Below the pieces are notes generated by a model. That model did no database searches. It saw nothing but the letters and a program-made list of their open reading frames with translations, and was not told the origin of the DNA. Shown one piece after another: positions 36,148 through 46,692 of a DNA stretch of 64,000 bases (position 1 is its first letter; each line of letters begins with the position of its first letter). Both the position numbers and the translations under genes were made by a program. The stretch is taken from assembly GCF_002879855.1 (NCBI RefSeq), contig NZ_PNYB01000016.1:1-64000 (forward strand), in the 5' to 3' direction. The DNA is from Trinickia soli. GTDB taxonomy: Bacteria; Pseudomonadota; Gammaproteobacteria; Burkholderiales; Burkholderiaceae.

Positions 36148-37932
36148 TCAATGCGAATGGCGCGGATTCCCGCGCGTCTCGATGACTTTGAGGTATAGCG
36201 TGGCCGGTTCGAGGCAGCCCCCCGTCGAAAGCTGCCCGACGAACTGTCGATAGAGCTCCTGCCACGGCGTTTGCGAGGCCGGCACACTGGGCACAGCCTG
36301 CGCGCTGCGCTGGGCCAACTCGGCTTCATCGACGAGCAATTCGACCCGCCGCGCATTGAGATCGACCCGTACCCGATCGCCCGTGCGCATCAGCGACAAG
36401 CCGCCGCCTGCCGCCGATTCGGGCGACATGTTGAGGATCGACGGGCTCGCCGACGTTCCGCTTTGACGGCCGTCGCCTATGCAGGGTAGCGAAGTGATGC
36501 CGCGCTTCACGAGCGCGGCCGGCGGCGCCATGTTGACGACTTCGGCGCTGCCGGGATAGCCGAGCGTGCCGCAACCGCGCATCACGAGGATGCAGCGCTC
36601 GTCGATTTGCAGCGCGGGATCGTCGATGCGGGCGTGGTAATCCTCAGGGCCGTCGAAGACGACGGCGCGCGCCTCGAACGTATTCGGTGCGCCCGGTTCG
36701 CTCAGATAAGCGCTGCGAAACGCCTCGCCGACGACCGACATTTTCATGATCGCGCTGTCGAAGAAGTTACCCGACAGCACGATGAAGCCGGCCCCGTGCT
36801 TCAATGGTTCGGAGTACGAATGAATCACGTCGCCGTCGGCGTCGGGCGCACTTTCGGCGATGTCGGCAATCGTGCGGCCCGATACCGTCAGGCAGTCTCC
36901 GTGCAACAGGCCCGCCCCGCCGAGCTGCCGCAAGATGGCCGGCACGCCGCCGGCGCGGTGGAAGCTTTCGCCCAGATATTCGCCGGCCGGCATGCAATTG
37001 GCCAGCAGCGGCACATCGGCGCCGAGCCGCTGCCAATCGTCGAGCGACAATTCCACGCCCATATGGCGTGCGATCGCGATCAGGTGCGGCGGGCAATTCG
37101 TCGAAGCACCCAGCGCCGACGCAACCACGATCGCATTCTCGAATGCCTCGCGCGTCAGGATATGCGAGGGCCGCACATCTTCGCGCACGAGCTCGACGAT
37201 GCGTTTGCCCGTCGCATAAGCCATTTGCCCGCGCTCCCGGTACGCCGCCGGAATCGAGGCACAGCCAGGCAGCGACATGCCGAGCGCTTCGGCGAGGCTA
37301 TTCATCGACAACGCGGTGCCCATCGTATTGCAATGACCGATCGAAGGCGAAGCCGCCGCCGTCAGTTGCATGAAGCCCTCGTAGTCGATGTCGCCGGCGG
37401 CGAGCAGATTGCGCGCGTGCCAGATCACGGTGCCCGAGCCGACGCGCTTGCCCTCGAACCAGCCGTCGAGCATCGGGCCGCCCGAGAGCACGATCGCCGG
37501 CATGTCGACCGTGGCCGCAGCCATCAGGCAGGCGGGCGTCGTCTTGTCGCAGCCTGTCGTCAACACCACGCCGTCGAGCGGATAGCCGTGCAGGATTTCG
37601 ACGAGCCCGAGATAAGCGAGGTTGCGATCGAGCGCCGCCGTCGGCCGGCGGCTTTGCTCGGCGAGCGGATGAACGGGGAACTCCATCGGAATGCCGCCCG
37701 CGTCGCGAATCCCCGCCTTGGTGCGGGCTGCCAATTCGATGTGATGGCGATTGCAGGGGGCGAGATCGCTACCGGTCTGCGCGATGCCGATGATGGGGCG
37801 GCCCGATTGCAACTCTTCGCGCGTCAAGCCGTAGTTCATGAAGCGTTCGACATAGAGCGCCGTCATATCGGCGTGCGAAGGGTCGTCGAACCAGTTTTGG
37901 CTGCGCAGCCGGCGAGGGGGCGTCGATGACAT
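36148..37932 (-). CDS. xylD: IlvD/Edd-family sugar-acid dehydratase, probable D-xylonate dehydratase
   Basis: This 594-residue dehydratase has the three Cys blocks that bind the Fe-S cluster: DLAPCNRHH, TTGCDKTTPA and IGHCNTMGTA. The C-terminal signature CIGDGRQSGTSASPSILNMS is also present. The length matches pentonate dehydratases (xylonate or arabonate), which remove water from the aldonic acid to give the 2-keto-3-deoxy acid. Within this operon D-xylonate is the expected substrate. It lies 33 bases after the lactonase gene and 23 before the FAH gene. IlvD/Edd enzymes are hard to separate by substrate, so xylonate is inferred from context. Confidence 0.88.
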   Translation of the reverse strand: MSSTPPRRLRSQNWFDDPSHADMTALYVERFMNYGLTREELQSGRPIIGIAQTGSDLAPCNRHHIELAARTKAGIRDAGGIPMEFPVHPLAEQSRRPTAALDRNLAYLGLVEILHGYPLDGVVLTTGCDKTTPACLMAAATVDMPAIVLSGGPMLDGWFEGKRVGSGTVIWHARNLLAAGDIDYEGFMQLTAAASPSIGHCNTMGTALSMNSLAEALGMSLPGCASIPAAYRERGQMAYATGKRIVELVREDVRPSHILTREAFENAIVVASALGASTNCPPHLIAIARHMGVELSLDDWQRLGADVPLLANCMPAGEYLGESFHRAGGVPAILRQLGGAGLLHGDCLTVSGRTIADIAESAPDADGDVIHSYSEPLKHGAGFIVLSGNFFDSAIMKMSVVGEAFRSAYLSEPGAPNTFEARAVVFDGPEDYHARIDDPALQIDERCILVMRGCGTLGYPGSAEVVNMAPPAALVKRGITSLPCIGDGRQSGTSASPSILNMSPESAAGGGLSLMRTGDRVRVDLNARRVELLVDEAELAQRSAQAVPSVPASQTPWQELYRQFVGQLSTGGCLEPATLYLKVIETRGNPRHSH

Positions 37933-37965
37933 AAATGTTTCGTTCTCCTGAGAAATCCTTTGCGA

Positions 37966-38850
37966 TCAGCGCTCGCGCACGAGGCCGCGCGTCATGACGT
38001 TCTGCGGCAGACCGGGCACCGGGGAGCGGAATGCGAACAGGCCACCCCCCAACGTTTCCCGCTCGCGCCTGGCGGGGCTCAGGCCTTTGAGTGCGGTCGT
38101 GACGTATGCGGTGCGTAGGTCATCGCCGCCGAACACGAGCTTCGTGATATTCGAGCAGGGAAACGCGACCGTATCGATCTGTGTGCCTTCGCTCGAATAG
38201 CGTTCGATGCATCCGCCGCCGAAAAGTGCGACCCACAGGCAACCTTCCGCATCGACGGCCATGCCGTCGGGGTGTGCCGTCCCTTGCACTTTGATGAAGG
38301 TTCGCTTGTTCGACAGTGCGCCGTGCTCGTCGAGATCGAATGCGTAGATCGTCTGGGCCAGCGTGTCGGTGTGATAAAGCGTACGCCGATCGGGGCTCGT
38401 CGTGGGGCCATTGGTGATGACGTAACCGTCGTCGCGCCGCTCGATCTCGCCGCGCTCGCTCACGCGATAGAGCGCGCCCGTCGGCGCTTTTTCTTCGTCA
38501 TCCATCGAGCCGAACCACAAATAGCCCTGCGGATCCACGAAACCGTCGTTCAAACGGTTGACGGCCACGTCGCGCTCGACGTCCTTCAGCTTGTCGAACG
38601 CGCCCGTGCGCGGGTCGAACCGATAGAGGCCTTTGCGCAACCCGCAGACGAATGCGCCATCGTCAGCGGGGACGATGAAGCCCGGTTCGCTCGGTGCGGG
38701 CCAGGTCATCGTCTCTCGCGTCTCGGTGGCGTAGCGATGCACCTGCTTGCGTTTGATATCGACGAAATAGACGGCTTTCTCGCCGGTGCTCCACACGGGC
38801 CCCTCGCCGAGTTCGGCGCCCAGGGGCCAGATGCATTCGGGTGAAATCAT
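37966..38850 (-). CDS. xylC: SMP-30/gluconolactonase-family sugar lactonase
   Basis: This 294-residue beta-propeller lactonase begins CIWPLGAELGEGPVWSTGEK, with the metal-binding Glu of the family. It contains NRLNDGFVDPQGYLWFGSMD and NGPTTSPDRRTLYHTDT, and HPDGMAVDAEGCLWVALFGG near the third ligand Asp. It would open D-xylono-lactone formed by the dehydrogenase. The ATG overlaps the TGA of the SDR gene by 4 bases (ATGA at 38847-38850). The upstream part of the open frame lies over the SDR gene and is not part of the protein. Confidence 0.9.
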   Translation of the reverse strand: MISPECIWPLGAELGEGPVWSTGEKAVYFVDIKRKQVHRYATETRETMTWPAPSEPGFIVPADDGAFVCGLRKGLYRFDPRTGAFDKLKDVERDVAVNRLNDGFVDPQGYLWFGSMDDEEKAPTGALYRVSERGEIERRDDGYVITNGPTTSPDRRTLYHTDTLAQTIYAFDLDEHGALSNKRTFIKVQGTAHPDGMAVDAEGCLWVALFGGGCIERYSSEGTQIDTVAFPCSNITKLVFGGDDLRTAYVTTALKGLSPARRERETLGGGLFAFRSPVPGLPQNVMTRGLVRER

Positions 38851-39620
38851 GAGGATGCTCCATACCAGCCCGCATCGACGAAGTATTCGCGTCCAGAGCA
38901 TCGCGAGCCGTCGTCCGATGCGAGAAACAAGGCCATGCGTGCGACATGCTCGGGCTCGACCCGCTCTGGCAAGCATTGATCGGCGACGAGCTTCGCCTCG
39001 CTTTCGGGCGATTGCCACAGCTTCATCTGTCTCGGTGTGCGGACGGCGCCCGGGATGATCGCGTTGACGCGGATGCCGGATGCGCCGAGCTCACGGGCGA
39101 GTGCGCGCGTCAGCCCTTCGATGCCGGCTTTCGCTGTCATGTAGATCGACAGGCTTGGCAGTGCAAGGTGCCATGAGATCGAGCCGAGGTTCAGAATCAC
39201 TCCCTTCCCCGCACGCTTCATGCCGGCCGCGGCATGTTGCGCGCAGAAGAATTGATGCCGAAGATTCACGGCGATGCGTTCGTCCCAATAGGCGGGCGTA
39301 ATTGTGCCGAAGGGGTGGCGGTCGTCGTTGGCGGCGTTGTTCACGAGCACGTCGATCGCGCCCGCCTCTGCATATATCGCGCCAAATACCCGCTCGATCG
39401 CGTCGGTATCGCGCAGGTCGCAGCGGTGAAACACGGGGCGGTGCGCGCAATCGCTCAGGCTTTCGGCCAGCGCATGGGAGTCGGCCTCGGCGATGTCGAG
39501 GAAAAACACGCGTGCGCCTTGCCGGGCGAACGCTTCGACGATGGCGGCGCCGATGCCGCTGCCGCCTCCGGTGACGACGACGGTCTGATCGGCGAGGCTC
39601 GGATAGATGGCGTACGACAT
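38847..39620 (-). CDS. xylB: SDR-family D-xylose 1-dehydrogenase (probable)
   Basis: This 257-residue classical SDR has the NAD-binding TGGGSGIGAAI, the NNAAN motif and an intact catalytic set: SISWHLALPSLSIYMTAKAG contains the Ser, Tyr and Lys (Y-x3-K). Caulobacter XylB is an SDR of this size that oxidises D-xylose to xylonolactone. The operon position between the importer genes and the lactonase supports the same reaction. A GGAAT-type ribosome site precedes the ATG at 39620. It overlaps the lactonase gene by 4 bases. L-arabinose or D-galactose activity cannot be excluded. Confidence 0.87.
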   Translation of the reverse strand: MSYAIYPSLADQTVVVTGGGSGIGAAIVEAFARQGARVFFLDIAEADSHALAESLSDCAHRPVFHRCDLRDTDAIERVFGAIYAEAGAIDVLVNNAANDDRHPFGTITPAYWDERIAVNLRHQFFCAQHAAAGMKRAGKGVILNLGSISWHLALPSLSIYMTAKAGIEGLTRALARELGASGIRVNAIIPGAVRTPRQMKLWQSPESEAKLVADQCLPERVEPEHVARMALFLASDDGSRCSGREYFVDAGWYGASS

Positions 39621-39706
39621 GGGGAATTCCACTTTGAAGAAAATGCCGCTTTTGCGCGGCAGGATTGCAGTGCGCCCGGCGTCAACGACGAGCGCTTTCC
39701 GTTGCC

Positions 39707-40893
39707 TTACCGCCGGTTCGTGCGCGAGACGACGTCGATCCAGACCGCGAGAACGAGAATCGCACCTTTGGCGATCATTTGCCAATAGGCGTCGACATCG
39801 AGCATCGACATGCCGTTGTCCAGACTGGCCATGACGAGCGCGCCGATCAACGCGCCGTAGACGGTGCCCGAGCCGCCGCGCATCGAGGTGCCGCCGATGA
39901 AGCAGGCCGCGATGGCGTCGAGTTCGCCCATCGTGCCGGCCGACGGCGAGCCGGCCGCGAGGCGCGCCGTATTGACGATGCCGGCGAACGCGCACATGAG
40001 TCCCATCAGCGCGAAGATGGCGAGCTTGACTCGGTTCGTATCGATGCCCGACAGCCGCGTCGCTTCGAGGTTCGAGCCCACCGAATAAATGCGCCGGCCG
40101 AATACGGTCTGCGTGGCGAGCCAGCTGAACACGCCCAGCAGGACCAGCACGAGCAGCACTGGCACGGGGATGCCGCCGTAGCTGTTGAGCGTCGCGACGA
40201 ACGCGGAGATGATCGCGCCCGCGACGACGATCTTCGCGCCATCCTGCCAAAGCGGCGGCACGGGCAGGTCGTAGCGGCGGCGGTTGCTCCGCTGGCGCGC
40301 TGTCACGAACGCGAGCACCGCGAACAGCAACAGCGCGAGCGCGTCGCCTGCGAGCCGAGGCAGGTAACCTTGGCCGATGAAAACGAAACGGTCGGACACG
40401 GGAGCGATCGTCGAGCCCCCGGTGATGCCAAGCAACACGCCGCGATAGGCGAGCATGCCGCCCAGGCCGACGATGAACGACGGCACGCGCCGGTAGGTCG
40501 AGAGCCAGCCGTTGAATACGCCGGCCAGCACGCCGAGGGCGAGCACGACGGGGATCGTCGCCTCGATCGGCCAACCGCGATTGGCGTCGAGGATGGCCGC
40601 AACGCCGCCGAGCAGGCCCAACAGCGAACCGACCGACAAGTCGATTTCGCCGGCGATGATGACGAACACCATCCCGCAGGCAAGCATGCCGCTGATCGCC
40701 ATCTGTCGCAGCAGATTCGACAGATTGCGCGGCGTCGCGAATGCGCCGTGCGTGAGCACGGTGAAGAACAACCAGATCAACGCGACGGCGAACAGCAGCG
40801 CGAGAATCTTGTAGCGCGCGAACCATTGGCGAATGCGGTCCGAGCCGGCGGCTGCGGCACCGCTGCGCGCCCGGGGGGAGGAAATGTCCGGAG

Positions 40894-40897
<4 letters not shown>
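39707..40897 (-). CDS. xylH: D-xylose ABC transporter permease
   Basis: This 396-residue membrane protein has 9-10 hydrophobic segments. The family motif [20 protein letters not shown] (EIDLS-x-GS) is characteristic of sugar permeases of the RbsC/XylH class. The loop [20 protein letters not shown] contacts the ATPase, and [16 protein letters not shown] is also conserved. The ATG overlaps the TGA of xylG by 4 bases. It forms the importer with the adjacent ATPase and binding protein. The basic cytoplasmic insertion [14 protein letters not shown] is a feature of XylH-type permeases. Confidence 0.93.
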
Positions 40898-42474
<1,577 letters not shown>

Positions 42475-42574
42475 GCGTCTCGTTCCTCGTTGCTTCGTTC
42501 GACTTGAACCACGCTGCGACGCCGCGGCGGCCGCTGCAAAGGGCCGCCGCGGCGCTCGCGTCATCGGGTGGACG

Positions 42575-43603
42575 TTATTGGCTCGAGAGCTGCGCTTGCG
42601 TGTAGAAGCCGTCCTTGACGACGACGTCGACATTTTTCTTCGTCAGCACGATCGGCTGCAGCAGAACCGTGTCGACCTTCTTTTTGCCGTTGTCGTATTG
42701 GGCGTTGAAAGCCGGCTTCTTCCCCTTGGCGAGATCGACGGACAACTGGGCGGCTTCGGTCGCGATCAATTTGATCGGCTTGTAGACCGTCATCGTCTGC
42801 GTGCCGGCCATGACGCGTTTGACGGCGGCCAGATCGGCATCCTGGCCCGAGATGGGCACCTTGCCTGCGAGCTTTTGCGCGGCCAGCGCCTGGATCGCGC
42901 CGCCGGCCGTGCCATCGTTCGATGCGACGATCGCATCGATCTTGTTGTTGTTGGCCGTCAGCGCATCCTCGACGATGCGCATGGCGGTTGCCGCGCTCCA
43001 TTCGGGCACCCACTGCTGGCCGACGACCTTGATGTCGCCGCGGTCGATCGCGGGCTTGAGCACCTTCATCTGGCCCTCGCGCAGCATCTTCGCGTTGTTG
43101 TCGGTCGGCGCGCCGCCGAGCAGGAAGTAATTGCCCTTCGGCTGCGCGTCATAGACGCCCTTGGCTTGCAGTTCGCCGACTTTCTCGTTGTCGAACGAGA
43201 TATAGGCGTCGACATCGGCGTCGAGAATCAGGCGATCGTACGAGACGACCTTGATGCCGGCCTTCTTCGCTTCGGCGACGACATTGCCGAGCGTCTTCGA
43301 ATTGAACGGGACGATGACGATCACATCGACGCCGCGCGAGATCAGGTTTTCGATCTGCGAGATTTGCCGCTCTTCGCTGGCATCGGCCGATTGCACGGAG
43401 ACGGTTGCGCCCAGTTTCTGAGCAGCGGCGACGAAGTAATCGCGATCGCGCGACCAGCGCTCGACGCGCAGATCATCGATGCAAAAGCCGATGACGGGAT
43501 GATCCTTGCTCGCGTGAGCGAGCGGCGCGGCAAGCGTGATGCTCGCGAGCACCGCGCCCGCGACGAGCGAGCCTAATACCGAACGACGTTTTGCGAATGC
43601 CAT
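42575..43603 (-). CDS. xylF: D-xylose-binding periplasmic protein
   Basis: This 342-residue binding protein has a signal peptide ([18 protein letters not shown]... cleavage after AHA near residue 31). The mature part is strikingly XylF-like: [39 protein letters not shown] and [20 protein letters not shown]. It would capture D-xylose in the periplasm for XylGH. AGAGGAGTGG precedes the ATG. It is the first gene of the operon and is divergent from xylR across 409 bases, where the regulator should bind. Confidence 0.95.
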   Translation of the reverse strand: MAFAKRRSVLGSLVAGAVLASITLAAPLAHASKDHPVIGFCIDDLRVERWSRDRDYFVAAAQKLGATVSVQSADASEERQISQIENLISRGVDVIVIVPFNSKTLGNVVAEAKKAGIKVVSYDRLILDADVDAYISFDNEKVGELQAKGVYDAQPKGNYFLLGGAPTDNNAKMLREGQMKVLKPAIDRGDIKVVGQQWVPEWSAATAMRIVEDALTANNNKIDAIVASNDGTAGGAIQALAAQKLAGKVPISGQDADLAAVKRVMAGTQTMTVYKPIKLIATEAAQLSVDLAKGKKPAFNAQYDNGKKKVDTVLLQPIVLTKKNVDVVVKDGFYTQAQLSSQ

Positions 43604-44012
43604 GTCTCCACTCCTCTTTTATCTATTGGGCGTCGCCTTGGATGCCGATCGGACGGCCTTGCGCGCGGCGACTCGCGCGACCGCAACGCGCACCGAATGC
43701 GGCGGCCGGCCGGCGCGCCGCGGTTCGAAGGCGGCCGGTTGTCGGAGTGCGGCCATGGTGCCAGCGGGCCGGCGCCGGCCACAATTGCGAAATTGCGCAG
43801 CGACGCTAACGTTTCTTGCCGATGAGGCGTTCGACGCCCGCACGAGCGTCGTTCGCGCCTAAAATCGCGGAAAGCAACGAAATACGTGCAAAATCGACCC
43901 CCAAGCAGGCGAGCAGGCCGGCACTGAGGCTGGCGGGCGACCGACGATCGACAGGAGACGAACCCATGCGCGAGTTGCAACGCGCGACCGTACGCAGAGC
44001 AAGGCTGGGGCA
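43604..44012. promoter_or_regulatory. Divergent xylF/xylR control region
   Basis: This 409-base region separates the import operon from its regulator. A cluster of short direct repeats lies at 43780-43895, with two ATTGCGAA/ATTGCGC words and two AAAATCG words flanking CGAAATACGTGC. XylR of E. coli binds direct repeats, so this is a reasonable place for its operator; the exact site is not determined. The remainder shows no gene I support. Confidence 0.4.
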
Positions 44013-45245
44013 ATGACGAAACCGCCCGCGCCGCAAAAGGCACATCGCATTGCGCTGCTATTCAACGCGAACAAGGTCTACGACCGCGAGATCATCTCGG
44101 GCGTGGGCCAGTACCTGCTTTCCACGCGCGTGGGCTGGAATCTCTTTCTCGAAGAAGACTTCCGCTGCCGCCTCGCCGGCATCGACCGCTTCGACGGCGA
44201 CGGCGTCATTGCCGATTTCGACGATCCCGCCGTATGCGAGGCGCTGGCGCAGTGCCCGCTGCCGGTCGTGGCCGTGGGTTCGTCGTTCGAAGATCCTTCG
44301 CACTATCCGCCCGGCGTCCCGTACATCGCCACCGACAATCTCAAGCTGGTCTCGCTCGCCTACACGCACCTGATCGAGGCGGGGTTGCGGCACTTTGCGC
44401 TTTACAGCCTGCCGCTCTCGAACGAACACCGCTGGGCGCATCAACGCGAGCTCGCCTATGCGCGCTTGCGCGAGGGCGACGGCCGCACGCGCGAGCAGAT
44501 CGACGGGGAAATCTATCGCGGGTTATCGACGAGCGCGCCGACGTGGAATCAAGCGATCGATCAGTTGACGCAATGGCTCGATGCGCTGCCCAAACCCGTC
44601 GGCGTGATTGCGGTGACCGACGCGCGGGCGCGGCATCTGCTGCAAGCCTGTTTGATCGCGGGCATTCCGGTGCCCGAGGACGTGGCGATCATCGGCATCG
44701 ACAACGATCCGCTCACGCGCACCCTGACACGCATTCCTTTGTCCTCGGTCATCCAGGGCACCGAGGAGATGGGGCGCACGGCCGCGCATCTGCTGCACCA
44801 GATGCTGCATGGCGCGCGTTTTCCGGGGCGCACGATTCTAGTGCCGCCGGTCGGCATCAATGTGCTCGAATCGACGAAACATCAGCCGCTTGCGAGTCCC
44901 TACGTCGCGCGTGCGCGGCATTTCATCCGGCAGTACGCGTGCCAAGGCATTCGCACCGAGCAGGTGGCCGATTATGTGGGCGTATCGCGCTCCTCGCTCG
45001 AAGAGTATTTCCGGCGCGAACTGCAATGCACCGTCCATCAGGAAATCCTTCGACAAAAGCTCGACGCGGCCAAGGCGCTGCTCGTCAAGCGCGATGTGTC
45101 GAGCGCCGATGTTGCCGTGCGCTGCGGCTTCAAATCGGTGCAGTATCTGCATGCCGTGTTTCGTCGCGAACTGGGCTGCACGCCGCGTGAATATCAGGCG
45201 CGTGCGCAGGCGCAAGAACCCTCTCAACCTTCCATGTCCTTATGA
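44013..45245 (+). CDS. xylR: Xylose operon regulator, XylR (LacI-like sensor plus AraC HTH)
   Basis: This 410-residue regulator opens with RIALLFNANKVYDREIISGV, very like E. coli XylR. It has the periplasmic-binding-protein-type sensor (GDGVIADFDDP, VIAVTDARARHLLQAC, IIGIDNDPLTRTLTRIPLSSV). An AraC-family DNA-binding tail follows from about 285, with two HTHs (TEQVADYVGVSRSSLEEYFRR and AVRCGFKSVQYLHAVFRR). It probably activates xylFGH and the catabolic genes when xylose binds. The gene is divergent from xylF, and its TGA overlaps the ATG of the mutarotase gene by 4 bases. Confidence 0.95.
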   Translation: MTKPPAPQKAHRIALLFNANKVYDREIISGVGQYLLSTRVGWNLFLEEDFRCRLAGIDRFDGDGVIADFDDPAVCEALAQCPLPVVAVGSSFEDPSHYPPGVPYIATDNLKLVSLAYTHLIEAGLRHFALYSLPLSNEHRWAHQRELAYARLREGDGRTREQIDGEIYRGLSTSAPTWNQAIDQLTQWLDALPKPVGVIAVTDARARHLLQACLIAGIPVPEDVAIIGIDNDPLTRTLTRIPLSSVIQGTEEMGRTAAHLLHQMLHGARFPGRTILVPPVGINVLESTKHQPLASPYVARARHFIRQYACQGIRTEQVADYVGVSRSSLEEYFRRELQCTVHQEILRQKLDAAKALLVKRDVSSADVAVRCGFKSVQYLHAVFRRELGCTPREYQARAQAQEPSQPSMSL

Positions 45246-46396
45246 TCAGTACTGCCGATCTGTCGCACGAACCTTGGGGCCGGCTGCCCGGCGGCGAAAC
45301 CGTTCAACTGTTTACCTTGCGCAACGCGCACGGCATGCGCGTGGCCATCAGCGACCTTGGCGGCACGATCGTCTCGTGGCACGCCCCCGATCGCGCGGGG
45401 CGGCTCGGCGATATCGTGCTCGGGCACGATATGCCCGCTGATTACTGCGAAGCGAAGGGATACATGGGGGCGCTCATCGGCCGCTGGGCGAATCGTATTG
45501 CCGGTGCCCGCTTCACGCTCGACGGCATCGGTTACAGCGTCGATCGCAACGAGGGTGAGAACCTGCTGCATGGCGGGGCGACGGGGTTTAATCGGGCGCT
45601 CTGGCGGGCGCGGGAGGAAGAGGGCAGTCTTGTTTTGACGCTCGATTCGGAAGAGGGCGATGCGGGTTTTCCGGGCAATGTGCAGGTCGAAGTGTGCTAC
45701 ACGCTCGATGACGAAGGCGAATTGACGATCGATTACCGCGCGCGGACCGATGCGCCGACGCCGCTCAATCTCACGAACCATGCCTATTTCAATCTGACGG
45801 CGCAAACCGGCGCCGACATCAAAGGGCATGTGATTTCGATCGACGCCGATACGTTCTTCGAGGTCGACAGCACGCTGATTCCGCTGCGCGAGGCGACAGT
45901 TGCCGGCACGGCGTTCGATTTTCGCGAGGCGGCGCCGATTGGCGCACGGCTCGACTGGCCGCACGAGCAACTCGTGCTCGCACGCGGCTTCGACCATTGC
46001 TATGTGCTGCGCGAGCCGCAGGTCCAGAGCGCCGCAGCGCTGCGTAACGGCGAAGGCAAGGGCAGCGGCAGTGACAGCGAACACGACCACGACCACGACC
46101 ACGACCATACCGCCGACGCGCGGCCCGTGCGGGAAGTGGCGCGGCTGTATGAACCGACGAGCGGGCGTGTGCTGACCGTCTCGACCGATCAGCGCGGCTT
46201 GCAGTTCTATACCGGCAACTACCTCGACGGCGTGCGTGCACGCAGCGGGTCGACTTACATGCGCCACGCGGGCTTGTGCCTCGAAGCCGGCGGGTTTCCG
46301 AATCAGATCAACATGGCGGACCGCGAAGACGTGATCATCCGCGCAAACAAGCCGTATCGGCAGGTCACGAAGTATCGCGTCGGCGTGGTGGTGTGA
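45242..46396 (+). CDS. galM: Aldose 1-epimerase with His/Asp repeat insertion
   Basis: This 384-residue mutarotase interconverts alpha and beta anomers of aldoses, which would supply the anomer used by the dehydrogenase. Family blocks are LGGTIVSWHAPD, YMGALIGRWANRIAGARF, NLLHGGATGFNRALW, the catalytic His in LNLTNHAYFNL and the Glu in GLCLEAGGFPNQINM. A hydrophilic insertion around 271-296 contains (His-Asp)4-His at 281-289, encoded by a perfect 6-base repeat (46082-46108). I do not recall it in other GalM proteins. It could bind metal or be a neutral slippage product. It is cotranscribed with xylR. Confidence 0.92.
   Translation: MISTADLSHEPWGRLPGGETVQLFTLRNAHGMRVAISDLGGTIVSWHAPDRAGRLGDIVLGHDMPADYCEAKGYMGALIGRWANRIAGARFTLDGIGYSVDRNEGENLLHGGATGFNRALWRAREEEGSLVLTLDSEEGDAGFPGNVQVEVCYTLDDEGELTIDYRARTDAPTPLNLTNHAYFNLTAQTGADIKGHVISIDADTFFEVDSTLIPLREATVAGTAFDFREAAPIGARLDWPHEQLVLARGFDHCYVLREPQVQSAAALRNGEGKGSGSDSEHDHDHDHDHTADARPVREVARLYEPTSGRVLTVSTDQRGLQFYTGNYLDGVRARSGSTYMRHAGLCLEAGGFPNQINMADREDVIIRANKPYRQVTKYRVGVVV
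46082..46108 (+). repeat. Hexanucleotide microsatellite (CACGAC) in galM
   Basis: Four copies of CACGAC plus a final CAT encode HDHDHDHDH in frame. It is prone to slippage in multiples of two codons, which would keep the frame. Confidence 0.8.
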
Positions 46397-46457
46397 GCGT
46401 GCCTCGCTGATCGTTGTTTTGGATGTTTGGCTTTATTCGTTGGCAAACGACGAAATT

Positions 46458-46493
46458 GCGCTCGTTGGAGGCGACATGCCTGACAACGAGCGC
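46458..46493. terminator. Strong stem-loop between galM and vgrG-2
   Basis: GCGCTCGTTG (46458-46467) pairs perfectly with CAACGAGCGC (46484-46493). Inside the loop AGGC (46469-46472) pairs with GCCT (46478-46481). No long T run follows, so this is a possible Rho-type or pause structure rather than a classic intrinsic terminator. The rest of 46397-46692 holds no gene. Confidence 0.5.
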
Positions 46494-46692
46494 TTCTGCA
46501 TGAGCGGTCCCGTACACGCCGGCGTAATGTGCGGCATATGACGCCACCGCGCATGTTGTTGCTCTCGCGGCCCGCTGCGGCCAGCCCGATGTCTTCACAT
46601 CGTCCTATTTTTCTCTCGTTCTATTCATAGGGTGCAAAACGCGGTCTAGGCTCGCCCGATTCGTGACATCGGCGCTCCTGGCAGGCAAACCT

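Noticed and set aside
36607-37929. 440-codon plus-strand frame opposite the xylonate dehydratase
   Set aside because: It is the shadow of the dehydratase gene; composition is Arg/Ala-rich and no domain is visible.
45224-46267. 347-codon minus-strand frame opposite galM
   Set aside because: It is antisense to a clear mutarotase gene, without domain or start signal.
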